From Hydrogenophaga flava NBRC 102514 (GTDB taxonomy: Bacteria > Pseudomonadota > Gammaproteobacteria > Burkholderiales > Burkholderiaceae_C), in contig NZ_BCTF01000015.1 of NCBI RefSeq assembly GCF_001571145.1, positions 62,001-126,000 on the forward strand: a stretch of DNA of 64,000 nt, read 5' to 3'. Below the pieces are notes generated by a model. That model searched no databases. It saw only the letters and a list, made by a program, of their open reading frames with translations, and had not been told where the DNA came from. Positions 18,086-26,920 of the stretch are shown here, one piece after another. Numbering within the stretch: position 1 is the first letter of the stretch; the number at the start of each line of letters is the position of its first letter. A program made the translations under genes and the position numbers.

Positions 18086-19369
18086 ATGGTTCCGCACCTC
18101 GTCACGGCATTGACCGGTCCGATCAACGAGCTGGAGCAGCGGATCCTCGAATCCACGCCGGTGATCGAGCGCTGGTTCCGTCTGGAATGGATGGAGCACA
18201 CGCCGCCGTTCTACACCTCGGTGGACGTGCGCAACGCCGGCTTCAAGCTGGCACCGGTGGACACCAACCTCTACCCCGGCGCCTGGAACCACCTGACGCC
18301 CGAGATGATGCCGCTGGCGGTGCAGGCGGCGATGGCGGCGATCGAGAAGATCTGCCCTGAGGCCAAGAACCTGCTGCTGGTGCCGGAGAACCGCACCGAT
18401 ATCTTCTACCTGGCCAACCTGGCCCAGCTGCAGCGCATCTTCTACCAGGCCGGCCTGAACGTGCGTCTGGGCTCGTTGTCCAACGACATCAAGGCGCCGA
18501 CGACCTTCGACCTGCCCGGTGGCGAGACGGTCACGCTCGAACCGCTGATCCGCAGCAAGCGCCGCCTGGGGCTCAAGCACTTCGACCCCTGCACCATCCT
18601 GCTCAACAACGACCTCGCCGCCGGCGCGCCGGGCATTCTGGAAGACCTGCACGAGCAGTACCTGCTGCCGCCGCTGCACGCCGGCTGGGGCATCCGCCGC
18701 AAGAGCAACCACTTCAAGGCCTATGAAGAGGTGGCCAAGCGCTTTGGCAAGCTGCTGGGCATGGACCCCTGGCTGATCACGCCCATGTTCAACCAGTGCG
18801 GCGCGGTGAACTTCGCCGAGCAGAGCGGGCTGGAGTGCCTGCGCAGCAACACCGACGCGCTGCTGGCGCGCGTGCGGCGCAAGTACAAGGAATACGGCAT
18901 CAACGAGAAGCCGTTTGTCGTCATCAAGGCCGACAACAGCCACGCGGCGCTGGGCCAGCTGACGGTGCGCGACGCCAAGGAGCTGGACGACGCCTGGTTC
19001 CAGGCGCGCGCCAAGGCCACCGCGGGGCACGCGATCGGCGAGGTAATCATCCAGGAAGGCGTGCTCACCAACGAGCGCATCAACGCCGCCGTGGCCGAGC
19101 CGGTGGTCTACATGATGGACCGCTACGTGGTGGGCGGTTTCTACCGCGTGCACGCCGACCGCAGCACCGACGAGAGCCTGGCCGCACCGGGCGCGAGCTT
19201 CGTGCCCCTGGCGTTCGAGCAGAGCGCCCAGCTGCCGCAACCCGGGATGAAGCCCGGGGCCAGCGTGCCCAACCGCTTCTACATGTACGGGGTGATCGGC
19301 CGCCTGGCCATGCTCTCGGCCGCCTACGAGCTCGAAGCCACCGACCCGGACGCCGAAACCTACGACTGA
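18086..19369 (+). CDS. gshA: Glutamate-cysteine ligase (Acidithiobacillus-type)
   Basis: First step of glutathione synthesis. The 427 residues match the betaproteobacterial GshA type rather than the E. coli type: MVPHLVTALTGPINELEQ start, FRLEWMEHTPPFYTSVDVRN, LLVPENRTDIFYLANLAQL, FVVIKADNSHAALGQLTVRD and a C-terminal FYMYGVIGRLAML. The ATG at 18086 is preferred because an in-frame ATG at 18047 falls inside the TACAATGG promoter-like element. Grouped with kup, benE and gshB on the same strand. Confidence 0.92.
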   Translation: MVPHLVTALTGPINELEQRILESTPVIERWFRLEWMEHTPPFYTSVDVRNAGFKLAPVDTNLYPGAWNHLTPEMMPLAVQAAMAAIEKICPEAKNLLLVPENRTDIFYLANLAQLQRIFYQAGLNVRLGSLSNDIKAPTTFDLPGGETVTLEPLIRSKRRLGLKHFDPCTILLNNDLAAGAPGILEDLHEQYLLPPLHAGWGIRRKSNHFKAYEEVAKRFGKLLGMDPWLITPMFNQCGAVNFAEQSGLECLRSNTDALLARVRRKYKEYGINEKPFVVIKADNSHAALGQLTVRDAKELDDAWFQARAKATAGHAIGEVIIQEGVLTNERINAAVAEPVVYMMDRYVVGGFYRVHADRSTDESLAAPGASFVPLAFEQSAQLPQPGMKPGASVPNRFYMYGVIGRLAMLSAAYELEATDPDAETYD

Positions 19370-19371
19370 CG

Positions 19372-19400
19372 CCGGACGGTTGTTGCGCCGCAACATCCGG
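19372..19400 (+). other. Hairpin between gshA and kup
   Basis: TGTTG (19381-19385) and CAACA (19391-19395) around loop CGCCG, with outer CCGGA (19372-19376) and TCCGG (19396-19400) separated by a 4-nt bulge. No T-run follows, so if it terminates gshA transcription it is not a classical intrinsic terminator. Confidence 0.4.
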
Positions 19401-19510
19401 TGCCCGGCCGTCTGTTCGGGGGCATCTCCCGGCTGACAGCCGGGTGGGCGCGGGCGCAGAATCGCGGTCTTCCAGACAACGGGTCTGGCCCGCCCGGGCC
19501 GGACGGTTTT

Positions 19511-21379
19511 GTGTCCTCGAACAAGTCGTCGCTTGCTGCGCTCACCCTGGGCGCCATCGGTGTGGTCTACGGCGATATCGGCACCTCGGTGCTGTACGCC
19601 ATCAAGGAAATTTTCGGGTCGGGCCATGTGCCCTTCACCCACGCCAACGTCTACGGCGTGCTGTCCATCGTCTTCTGGACGCTGACGGTCATCGTCTCCC
19701 TCAAGTACGTCACCCTGGTGCTGCGCGCCGACAACGGCGGCGAAGGCGGCCTGATCGCCATGCTGGCACTGGCCTCGCAGGCTGTGAAGGACAAGCCCGA
19801 ACTGCGCAAGTGGCTGCTGGCCATCGGCATCTTCGGCACCTCGCTGTTCTACGGCGATGGCGTCATCACCCCGGCCATCTCGGTGCTGTCCGCGGTGGAG
19901 GGTCTGGAGGTGGTGTCGCCCCACTTCAGGAAATACGTGGTGCCCATCACGCTGGTGGTGCTGTTTGCACTGTTCTTCGTGCAAAAGCGTGGCACGGGCG
20001 GCATCGGCAAATTCTTCGGCCCCATCACGGTGCTGTGGTTCGTGTCCATCGCCCTGCTGGCGGTGCCTCACATCGTCGGCCACCCCGAGATCCTGGGGGC
20101 GCTCAGTCCGCACCACGCGCTGCGCTTCATGTGGGAGCAGCCGGGCACGACCTTCATCATCCTGGGCGCCGTGGTGCTGTGCGTGACCGGCGGCGAGGCG
20201 CTGTACGCCGACATGGGCCACTTCGGCAAGAAGCCGATCCGGCTGGCGTGGTTCTCCATCGTCATGCCCTGCCTCACCATCAACTACTTCGGCCAGGGCG
20301 CGCTGCTGCTGGAAGACCCGGAGGCGGTGAAGAACCCGTTCTTCAACATGGCGCCCGACTGGGCCCTGCTGCCCCTGGTGGGCCTGGCGACCATGGCCAC
20401 GGTGATCGCCTCGCAGGCGCTGATCTCCGGTGCCTTCAGCGTGACCAAGCAGGCCATCCAGCTGGGCTACCTGCCGCGCCTGAACATCCGCCACACCAGC
20501 GTCAGCGACACCGGACAGATCTACATTCCCTTCGTCAACTGGGGCCTGTTCACCGCCATCGTGCTGGCGGTGGTGATGTTCAAGTCCTCCTCCAACCTGG
20601 CCGCGGCCTACGGCATTGCTGTCACGCTGGACATGCTCATCACCACGGTGCTGACCTTCTTCGTCATCCGCTACGGCTGGAAGTACCCGCTGGCCCTGTG
20701 CGTGGCCGCCACCGGCTGGTTCTTCATCGTCGACCTGGCCTTCTTCAGTTCCAACCTGCTCAAGCTGTTCGCGGGCGGCTGGTTCCCGCTGCTGATCGGT
20801 GGCGTGGTGTTCACGCTGATGATGACCTGGAAGCAGGGCCGGGCCCTGATGGCCAAGGCCCAGCAGGCCGAGGCGATCGAGCTGGACAGCTTCCTGGAAG
20901 CTGTGTTCATGGACCCGCCCACGCGGGTGGCCGGCACGGCCGTGTTCCTGACGGCGGATACCGGCACCGTGCCCAACGCGCTGCTGCACAACCTCAAGCA
21001 CAACAAGGTGCTGCACGAGCAGAACCTGTTCGTCACCGTGCGCAGCCACGAGCGCCCCTGGATCGGCCTGGACAAGCGGCTGGAGGTCAACGCCCTGGGG
21101 CACGACTGCTGGGAAGTGGTGATCCACTACGGTTTCAAGAACGATCCGGACGTGCCCAAGGCGCTGGCCCTGATGCGCGGTCGTGGCTGCGAACTGGAGC
21201 CGATGCTCACCAGCTACTTCCTCTCGCGCGACCTGGTGGTGCCCACGCTGGGCGAGGGCATGGCGCTGTGGCGCGAGAAGCTGTTCGCCCAGATGCACCA
21301 CAACGCCGGTGCGGCGGCGGAGTTCCTGAACCTGCCGGCCAATGCGGTGATCGAGCTCGGCTCCAAACTCGAGATCTGA
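19511..21379 (+). CDS. kup: Low-affinity potassium uptake protein Kup
   Basis: Twelve-helix K+/H+ symporter of the inner membrane. [20 protein letters not shown] is the family N-terminal signature; [16 protein letters not shown] and the C-terminal cytoplasmic domain complete it. The GTG at 19511 gives 622 residues, the usual length; an ATG at 19400 would add 37 charged residues lacking in the family. Located between gshA and benE-gshB. Confidence 0.94.
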   Translation: MSSNKSSLAALTLGAIGVVYGDIGTSVLYAIKEIFGSGHVPFTHANVYGVLSIVFWTLTVIVSLKYVTLVLRADNGGEGGLIAMLALASQAVKDKPELRKWLLAIGIFGTSLFYGDGVITPAISVLSAVEGLEVVSPHFRKYVVPITLVVLFALFFVQKRGTGGIGKFFGPITVLWFVSIALLAVPHIVGHPEILGALSPHHALRFMWEQPGTTFIILGAVVLCVTGGEALYADMGHFGKKPIRLAWFSIVMPCLTINYFGQGALLLEDPEAVKNPFFNMAPDWALLPLVGLATMATVIASQALISGAFSVTKQAIQLGYLPRLNIRHTSVSDTGQIYIPFVNWGLFTAIVLAVVMFKSSSNLAAAYGIAVTLDMLITTVLTFFVIRYGWKYPLALCVAATGWFFIVDLAFFSSNLLKLFAGGWFPLLIGGVVFTLMMTWKQGRALMAKAQQAEAIELDSFLEAVFMDPPTRVAGTAVFLTADTGTVPNALLHNLKHNKVLHEQNLFVTVRSHERPWIGLDKRLEVNALGHDCWEVVIHYGFKNDPDVPKALALMRGRGCELEPMLTSYFLSRDLVVPTLGEGMALWREKLFAQMHHNAGAAAEFLNLPANAVIELGSKLEI

Positions 21380-21398
21380 TGCCCGGCACAATCGCCGG

Positions 21399-22583
21399 AT
21401 GTCTTTTTTCCGTGACCTGAACCTCTCGGCCGCCACGGCCGGCTTCGTGGCGGTGCTGGTGGGCTTCACCAGCTCGGTCGCCATCGTCTTCCAGGCCGCG
21501 CAGGCCTTCGGCGCCACGCCCGAGCTCATCACGTCGTGGATGTGGGCTCTGGGCCTGGGCATGGGCCTGTGTTCGGTCATTCCCTCGCTGATCCTGAAGA
21601 AGCCCGTCATGGTGGCCTGGAGCACGCCGGGCGCCGCGGTGCTGGCCACGGCTGGCATCGCCGGCGGCTTCACGATGGCTCAGGCGGTGGGCGCCTTCAT
21701 GGCCTGCGCGGTGCTGATCATCCTCTCGGGTGCGACCGGTCTGTTCGAGCGGGTGATGAACCGCATCCCCATGGCCATTGCCTCGGCCCTGCTGGCTGGC
21801 GTGCTGGCGCGCTTCGGCTTGCAGGCCTTTGCCGCCGCGCAGACCGCGCTGCCGCTGGTGGTGCTGATGCTGCTGGCCTACCTGCTGGGGCGGCGCTTCC
21901 TGCCGCGCTATGCCGTGCCGCTGACGCTGCTGGTGGCGGTGGTGACCGTGGTGGCCAACGGGCAGTTCAACGCCGGTGCACTCACGCTGCAGTGGGCGGT
22001 GCCGGTGTTCACCGCACCCGAGTTCACGTTCGGCGCTTTCGTCAGCCTGGCGCTGCCGCTGTTCATCGTCACCATGGCCTCGCAGAACCTGCCGGGCGTG
22101 GCCGCGATCCGCGCCGCGGGCTACCAGATGCCGATCTCCAGGATCATCACCATGACCGGGGTCGCCACCCTGGTGCTCGCGCCCTTCGGCGGCTACGCGC
22201 TCAACCTCAGCGCCATCACCGCGGCCATCTGCATGGGCGAGGAGGCGCACGCCGACAAGGACAAGCGCTACACCGCGGCCGTGGCCTGCGGGCTGATCTA
22301 CATCGCCATCGGTCTGGTGGGCGCGGCGGTCACCGGCCTGCTGCTGGCCTTCCCCAAGGAACTGGTGCTGGCGATCGCGGGGCTGGCGCTGCTGGGCAGC
22401 ATCGGTGGCGGCCTGCACGCCGCGCTCAAGGACGACACCCACCGCGAAGCCGCGCTCATCACCTTTCTGGTCACGCTCAGCGGGGTGGTGATTGCCGGCA
22501 TCGGCTCGGCGTTTTGGGGTGTGGTCGCCGGCGCGCTCGCGCTGTTTGTGCAACAGTACGGAGCCCGAAAGCACACACCATGA
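21399..22583 (+). CDS. benE: BenE-family benzoate/H+ symporter-like transporter
   Basis: Twelve-helix inner-membrane protein of 394 residues. FTSSVAIVFQAAQAFGATPE, KKPVMVAWSTPGAAVLA and AGGYQMP-like blocks are typical of BenE. No benzoate-degradation genes are nearby, so the substrate may be another aromatic acid or unrelated. Its stop overlaps the gshB start by four bases, placing it in the glutathione operon. Confidence 0.85.
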   Translation: MSFFRDLNLSAATAGFVAVLVGFTSSVAIVFQAAQAFGATPELITSWMWALGLGMGLCSVIPSLILKKPVMVAWSTPGAAVLATAGIAGGFTMAQAVGAFMACAVLIILSGATGLFERVMNRIPMAIASALLAGVLARFGLQAFAAAQTALPLVVLMLLAYLLGRRFLPRYAVPLTLLVAVVTVVANGQFNAGALTLQWAVPVFTAPEFTFGAFVSLALPLFIVTMASQNLPGVAAIRAAGYQMPISRIITMTGVATLVLAPFGGYALNLSAITAAICMGEEAHADKDKRYTAAVACGLIYIAIGLVGAAVTGLLLAFPKELVLAIAGLALLGSIGGGLHAALKDDTHREAALITFLVTLSGVVIAGIGSAFWGVVAGALALFVQQYGARKHTP

Positions 22584-23533
22584 ACATCCTCTTCGTTGCC
22601 GACCCGCTGGAGTCCTTCAAGACCTACAAGGACACCACCTTTTCCATGATGCGCGAGCTGCAGAAGCGCGGCCACGCCATCGCCGCCACCGAACCGCGCC
22701 ACATCGGCTGGCGCAGCGGTGGCACCGTCAATGCCACCGTGCGCCGCATCCGCCTGACTGGCGATCCACACGACTGGTTCGCCGTCACCGGTGAGGCGGT
22801 CGAAGCGCTGAAAGACTTTGACGCCGTGGTCATGCGCAAGGACCCGCCGTTCGACAGCGAGTTCTTCTACTGCACCCACCTGCTGGAGCAGGCGCAGCGC
22901 GAAGGTGCGCGCGTGTTCAACCGCCCCTCGGCCCTGCGCGAGCACCCCGAAAAACTCGCGCTGATGGAGTTCGCCGAGTTCGCGCCACCCACGCTGGTGA
23001 CGCGCTCGCCCGAGGCCATCCGCGCCTTCCACGCGGAACACAAGGACATCATCCTCAAGCCGCTGGACGGCATGGGCGGCATGGGCATCTTCCGCGTCGG
23101 CGCCGACGGCATGAACCTCGGTTCCATCATCGAGACGCTCAACCAGGGCGGCGCCACCAGCGTGATGGTGCAGCGCTACCTGCCCGAGATCGTGGACGGC
23201 GACAAGCGCCTGCTGCTCATTGGCGGAAAGGTCGCGCCCTATGTGCTCGCGCGCATCCCGCAGGGCAACGAGGTGCGCGGCAACCTGGCGGCCGGCGGCA
23301 AGGGCGTGGCCCAGCCGCTGAGCGACGAGAATCGCGCCGTGGCCGAGGCCATTGCGCCGGTGCTGGCCGCGCGCGGTCTGCTGCTGGTGGGGCTGGACAT
23401 GATCGGCAACAAGGTCACCGAGATCAACGTCACCAGCCCGACCTGCTTCCAGGAGATCCACGACCAGACCGGTTTCGATGTGCCGGCGATGTTCGTGGAT
23501 GCGCTGGAAGCGGCGTTGAAAGTGCCCGCGTGA
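22580..23533 (+). CDS. gshB: Glutathione synthetase
   Basis: ATP-grasp ligase adding glycine to gamma-glutamylcysteine. The 317 residues show [20 protein letters not shown], the YCTHLLEQA block, [14 protein letters not shown] (nucleotide-binding glycine loop), [20 protein letters not shown] and [10 protein letters not shown]-type metal-binding residues ([10 protein letters not shown]). Overlaps benE upstream and the VF530 gene downstream (GTGA), so the run is translationally coupled. Confidence 0.96.
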   Translation: MNILFVADPLESFKTYKDTTFSMMRELQKRGHAIAATEPRHIGWRSGGTVNATVRRIRLTGDPHDWFAVTGEAVEALKDFDAVVMRKDPPFDSEFFYCTHLLEQAQREGARVFNRPSALREHPEKLALMEFAEFAPPTLVTRSPEAIRAFHAEHKDIILKPLDGMGGMGIFRVGADGMNLGSIIETLNQGGATSVMVQRYLPEIVDGDKRLLLIGGKVAPYVLARIPQGNEVRGNLAAGGKGVAQPLSDENRAVAEAIAPVLAARGLLLVGLDMIGNKVTEINVTSPTCFQEIHDQTGFDVPAMFVDALEAALKVPA

Positions 23534-23871
23534 GCGAAGAGCAGCAACTCGACGATCCGGCGCCGGGCCGCCCCAAGCCGGATCAGCCCCCTCGGGGGGC
23601 AGCGACCCGCGAAGCGGCGGAGCGTGGGGGCACCCATGTTCAGCCGAGGAACCCGCTGCACGGGATGACGCTGGAGGCGATCCTCAACGCCCTGGTGGAC
23701 CACTACGGCTGGGACGGCCTGGGCGAGCGCATTCCGGTGCGCAGCTTCAACATCGACCCCAGCATCCCCTCCAGCCTGCGCTTCCTGCGCAAGACGCCCT
23801 GGGCGCGCGAGAAGGTCGAGGGCCTGTACCTCTACATGCTGCGCGAGCAGCAGCGCCGAGCCCGGCGCTGA
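23530..23871 (+). CDS. VF530 (DUF2132) family protein with repeat-encoded N-terminus
   Basis: Small conserved protein of the VF530 fold, function unknown (described as possibly DNA-binding). The conserved core [20 protein letters not shown] begins only at residue 41 and ends with [15 protein letters not shown]. The preceding 40 residues are Pro/Arg/Gly-rich and are encoded largely by the interspersed repeat at 23562-23631. The GTG start overlaps the gshB stop; no good in-frame start lies nearer the core, the ATG at 23636 being out of frame. Confidence 0.8.
   Translation: MSEEQQLDDPAPGRPKPDQPPRGAATREAAERGGTHVQPRNPLHGMTLEAILNALVDHYGWDGLGERIPVRSFNIDPSIPSSLRFLRKTPWAREKVEGLYLYMLREQQRRARR
23562..23631 (-). 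repeat. Interspersed GC-rich repeat, copy B
   Basis: Reverse-complement match to the copy at 8041-8111. It lies within the 5' part of the VF530 gene and stays open in its frame, supplying roughly residues 12-34 of that protein. Confidence 0.7.
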
Positions 23872-23874
23872 GGC

Positions 23875-24636
23875 CTACACCACCACGCCGTCGACGAAGA
23901 CCTTCAGTTCGCCGGGTTCGAACGCCGTCCACTGCTCGTCGCTGGTCAGTGGCGTTGTGACGATCACGGCCGCGCGGTCACCGGGCTGGTTGACCTCGGC
24001 GAAGTTCACCGTCCAGTCGTGGTCCATCAGCGTGGCCTTGGAGAACGGGTACTGGCGCACCAGGTAGTGCAGCTTCGTGCTGCAGTGCGCCCACATGGCC
24101 TCGCCGTTGGACAGCAGGAAGTTGAAGGTGCCGAAGGACGTGACCTGCGGTATCAGCTCGCGCAGGGTGTGCGTCAGCTCCTCGACGCTGGGCAGGCTGG
24201 CGTGCGATTTGGCCAGCTCCTGCATCAGCCAGCAGAAGGCGCGCTCGCTGTCGGTGGTGCCGACCGGGCGGAACGCACTGTGCAGCTTGGGGAAATAGTC
24301 CTTGAGGTCGCCGTTGTGGGCGAACACCCAGTGCCGGCCCCAGAGCTCGCGCGTGAACGGGTGGGCGTTTTCCAGGGCCACCTCGCCGATGGTGGCCTTG
24401 CGCACGTGGGCGACGATGTTCCTGCTCTTGAGCGGGTAGCTGCGCAGGAACTCGGCCATGCGCGAGTTGGCGGCGCTCTCGTGGTCGATGAACAGCCGCA
24501 GGCCCCGGCCCTCGAAGAATGCGATGCCCCAGCCGTCCGCGTGGTGGTCGGTGGCACCACCGCGCCGGCAGAAGCCGGTGAAGCTGAAGGATGCGTCGGT
24601 CGGGGTGGCGCAGTTGAGGGCGAGCAGCTGGCACAT
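23875..24636 (-). CDS. Class II glutamine amidotransferase (YafJ-like)
   Basis: Ntn-type glutaminase domain protein of 253 residues. MCQLLALN exposes the nucleophilic Cys after Met removal; GATDHHADGWGIAFF, NIVAHVRKATIGEVALENAHPF and HWVFAHNGDLKDYF are the glutamine-binding blocks. No synthase domain is fused, so the ammonia acceptor is unknown. Starts 4 bp after the MFS gene stops, suggesting an operon, and converges on the VF530 gene 3 bp away. Confidence 0.9.
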   Translation of the reverse strand: MCQLLALNCATPTDASFSFTGFCRRGGATDHHADGWGIAFFEGRGLRLFIDHESAANSRMAEFLRSYPLKSRNIVAHVRKATIGEVALENAHPFTRELWGRHWVFAHNGDLKDYFPKLHSAFRPVGTTDSERAFCWLMQELAKSHASLPSVEELTHTLRELIPQVTSFGTFNFLLSNGEAMWAHCSTKLHYLVRQYPFSKATLMDHDWTVNFAEVNQPGDRAAVIVTTPLTSDEQWTAFEPGELKVFVDGVVV

Positions 24637-24640
24637 CCGG

Positions 24641-26146
24641 CTATTGTCCGGCAGCCTTCCCGGTTTTTTCGCGCATTTTCACGGCGGCCCCAATGGCCAG
24701 CGCACAAATGGCCGCGACCATGAAAAACGTCTCGTTGAACGGCGCCAGGTGGCCGGGCGCGGTGTTGCCCGGAACCAGCTTGAGGCCGTGCGCCGCGGTT
24801 CGCCACTCCAGCACGATGCCGCACAGGCTCACCCCCGCGGCGCCGCCGAGCATGCGCAGGAAGTTGATGGCGCTGGCGCCCTGCGGGATCTGGGCCCGGT
24901 CCAGACCGCGCATGGCGCCGACGTTCAGCGAGGGCAGGATGAAGCCCAGGCCCAGCCGGCCCAGGATGGCCCAGGCCACCAGCAGGGTGAGGGTCTGGGC
25001 ACGGTGCTCGGTGTCTATGGTCGGCATCAGCGCGAACGAGGTCGCCAGCAGCAGCAGACCGATGCTCACCAGCCGGTGGGCAGGCTGGCGGTCCGATATC
25101 CGGCCCACGACGGCGATGGTCACGGCCAGCACCAGGCCGGCGGGCAGCAGGATGGTGCCGACGAAGGAGGCCGACAGGCCCAGGCCCATCTGCATGTAGA
25201 CCGGCAGCAGGTAGGTGGAGCCGAACAGCGCGACGCCGTAGATGAAGGCCACGATGCTGCCCATGGCGAAGCGCCGGTCGCGGAACAGCGAGAGGTTCAG
25301 CAGCGGGTCTGTGCCCTGGTCGGGGTGGCGCGCGCGCGCCAGCAGCATGCGCCGCTGCAGCGCCACGAAGACCACCAGCGCCAGCGCAGCGGCGCCCAGC
25401 AGACCGGCCGCCGTGAGGGCCGTGCCTCCTTTGAGCTCCACCAGGCCGTTGAGCAGGCACAGCGTACCGGCCGTGGCCAGCAGCAGGCCGCGCCAGTCGA
25501 GTGCGGCGCCCTGCGGGTTGGCGGCGGCGCCGCCGGGTGCGGTGGTCGGGACGAAGCGCCGCGCCAGCCACAGCGAGGCCAGGCAGAAGGGCACGACCAT
25601 AAAGAAGATGGAGCGCCAGCCGAAGGCGTCGACCAGCAGGCCGCCGATGGACGGGCCGAGGGCCGGCGCCAGCACCACGCCCATGCCGAAGATGCCGCTG
25701 GCGCGGCCCTGTTCCTGGGAGTCGAAGGCGCGCAGGATGATGATGGCGGGGATCGGCTGCACGACGCCCGCGGCCAGTCCTTCGGCCACCCGCGCGGCCA
25801 GCACCAGCGGGTAGTGCTGGGCGAAGCCACCCACCAGGCCGCCGACCAGCAGCAGCCACATGCAGCCGGTGTAGGTGCGGCGGTAGCCGTAGCGCGCCAG
25901 CAGCCAGGGCGTGGTCAGCATGGACACCGTCATCGCGGCCATGAAGCCGGAGGTGGCCCACTGCGCGCGCTCCTGGCCGAGCGCGAAGTGGTGGCTCATG
26001 TCGGGGATGGCCACGTTGACGATGGTCGAGGACATCACCGAGGCCATGGTGCCGACCATCACCGAGAGCAGCAGCAGCCAGCGGTAGCGCGGCCCGTGGC
26101 GTGCGCGCAGGGCGGTGATGGAGTGGGGATCGGCTGGTGTGTTCAT
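24641..26146 (-). CDS. DHA2-family drug efflux MFS transporter (EmrB/QacA type)
   Basis: Fourteen-helix proton antiporter of 501 residues. SVMSSTIVNVAIPDMSHHF in helix 1, ATSGFMAAMTVSMLTTPWL, and GMGVVLAPALGPSIGGLL (antiporter motif C) mark the DHA2 family. The start ATG at 26146 gives the usual short N-terminus; longer in-frame starts add Pro-rich sequence. Divergent, 114 bp away, from a two-component system that could control it. No membrane-fusion partner (EmrA) is present. Confidence 0.88.
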   Translation of the reverse strand: MNTPADPHSITALRARHGPRYRWLLLLSVMVGTMASVMSSTIVNVAIPDMSHHFALGQERAQWATSGFMAAMTVSMLTTPWLLARYGYRRTYTGCMWLLLVGGLVGGFAQHYPLVLAARVAEGLAAGVVQPIPAIIILRAFDSQEQGRASGIFGMGVVLAPALGPSIGGLLVDAFGWRSIFFMVVPFCLASLWLARRFVPTTAPGGAAANPQGAALDWRGLLLATAGTLCLLNGLVELKGGTALTAAGLLGAAALALVVFVALQRRMLLARARHPDQGTDPLLNLSLFRDRRFAMGSIVAFIYGVALFGSTYLLPVYMQMGLGLSASFVGTILLPAGLVLAVTIAVVGRISDRQPAHRLVSIGLLLLATSFALMPTIDTEHRAQTLTLLVAWAILGRLGLGFILPSLNVGAMRGLDRAQIPQGASAINFLRMLGGAAGVSLCGIVLEWRTAAHGLKLVPGNTAPGHLAPFNETFFMVAAICALAIGAAVKMREKTGKAAGQ

Positions 26147-26260
26147 GCGGGCGGGTCCAGGCGGCAGCTTATCGGGTTTGCCGCTGCCGGGCGTGGCCGG
26201 GGACATGCCGCGTAACATTGCCGGCACCCGCGCGCGGCACTCAGGCCGCCGCGGACTGCA

Positions 26261-26920
26261 ATGCGCCTTTTGCTGGTGGAAGACGACTCGATGATCGGCG
26301 AATCGGTGCTCGACCTGTTGCGCGCCGAGCTGTACGCCGTGGACTGGGTGCGCGACGGCGACGCCGCCGACACGGCCCTGCGCACCCAGGACTACGACCT
26401 GGTGCTGCTCGACCTCGGCCTGCCGCGGCAGGACGGCCTGTCGGTGCTGCGCCGGCTGCGCGCGCGCCGCTCCCGCGTGCCGGTGCTGATCGCCACCGCG
26501 CGCGACGCGCTGGCGCAGCGGGTCGAGGGCCTGGACGCCGGGGCCGACGACTACGTGGTCAAACCCTACGAGATGGACGAGCTGCTGGCGCGCATCCGTG
26601 CCCTGCTGCGCCGCGCCTCGGGCCGCGCCGAACCGGTCTACGAGCACCAGGGCGTGTCCATCAACCCGGCCACGCGCGAGGTCACGGTGAACGGCGAACC
26701 GGTGGTGCTCTCCGGGCGCGAATGGGCGGTGCTGGAGCCGCTGCTGGCGCGGCCCGGGATGGTGCTCTCGCGCGCGCAGCTGGAAGAAAAGCTCTACGAC
26801 TGGAAGCACGAGATCAGCTCCAACGCGGTCGAGGTGTACATCCACGGTCTGCGCAAGAAGCTGGGCGCCGACCTGATCCAGAACGTGCGCGGCGTCGGCT
26901 ACCTGGTGCCCAGGGCATGA
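26261..26920 (+). CDS. OmpR-family response regulator
   Basis: DNA-binding regulator of 219 residues: receiver with acidic pocket EDD (7-9), phospho-acceptor Asp51 in LVLLDLGLP, Lys in YVVKPYEMDELL, and a winged-helix domain ending VEVYIHGLRKKLGADLIQNVRGVGYLV. Most like the QseB/PmrA subgroup. ATGA overlap with the kinase gene downstream. Confidence 0.93.
   Translation: MRLLLVEDDSMIGESVLDLLRAELYAVDWVRDGDAADTALRTQDYDLVLLDLGLPRQDGLSVLRRLRARRSRVPVLIATARDALAQRVEGLDAGADDYVVKPYEMDELLARIRALLRRASGRAEPVYEHQGVSINPATREVTVNGEPVVLSGREWAVLEPLLARPGMVLSRAQLEEKLYDWKHEISSNAVEVYIHGLRKKLGADLIQNVRGVGYLVPRA

Noticed and set aside
18029-21673. Open frame of about 1,200 codons on the minus strand opposite gshA and kup
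   Set aside because: Product of high GC content and third-position bias; composition is His/Gln/Arg-rich without any domain, while both plus-strand genes are unambiguous.
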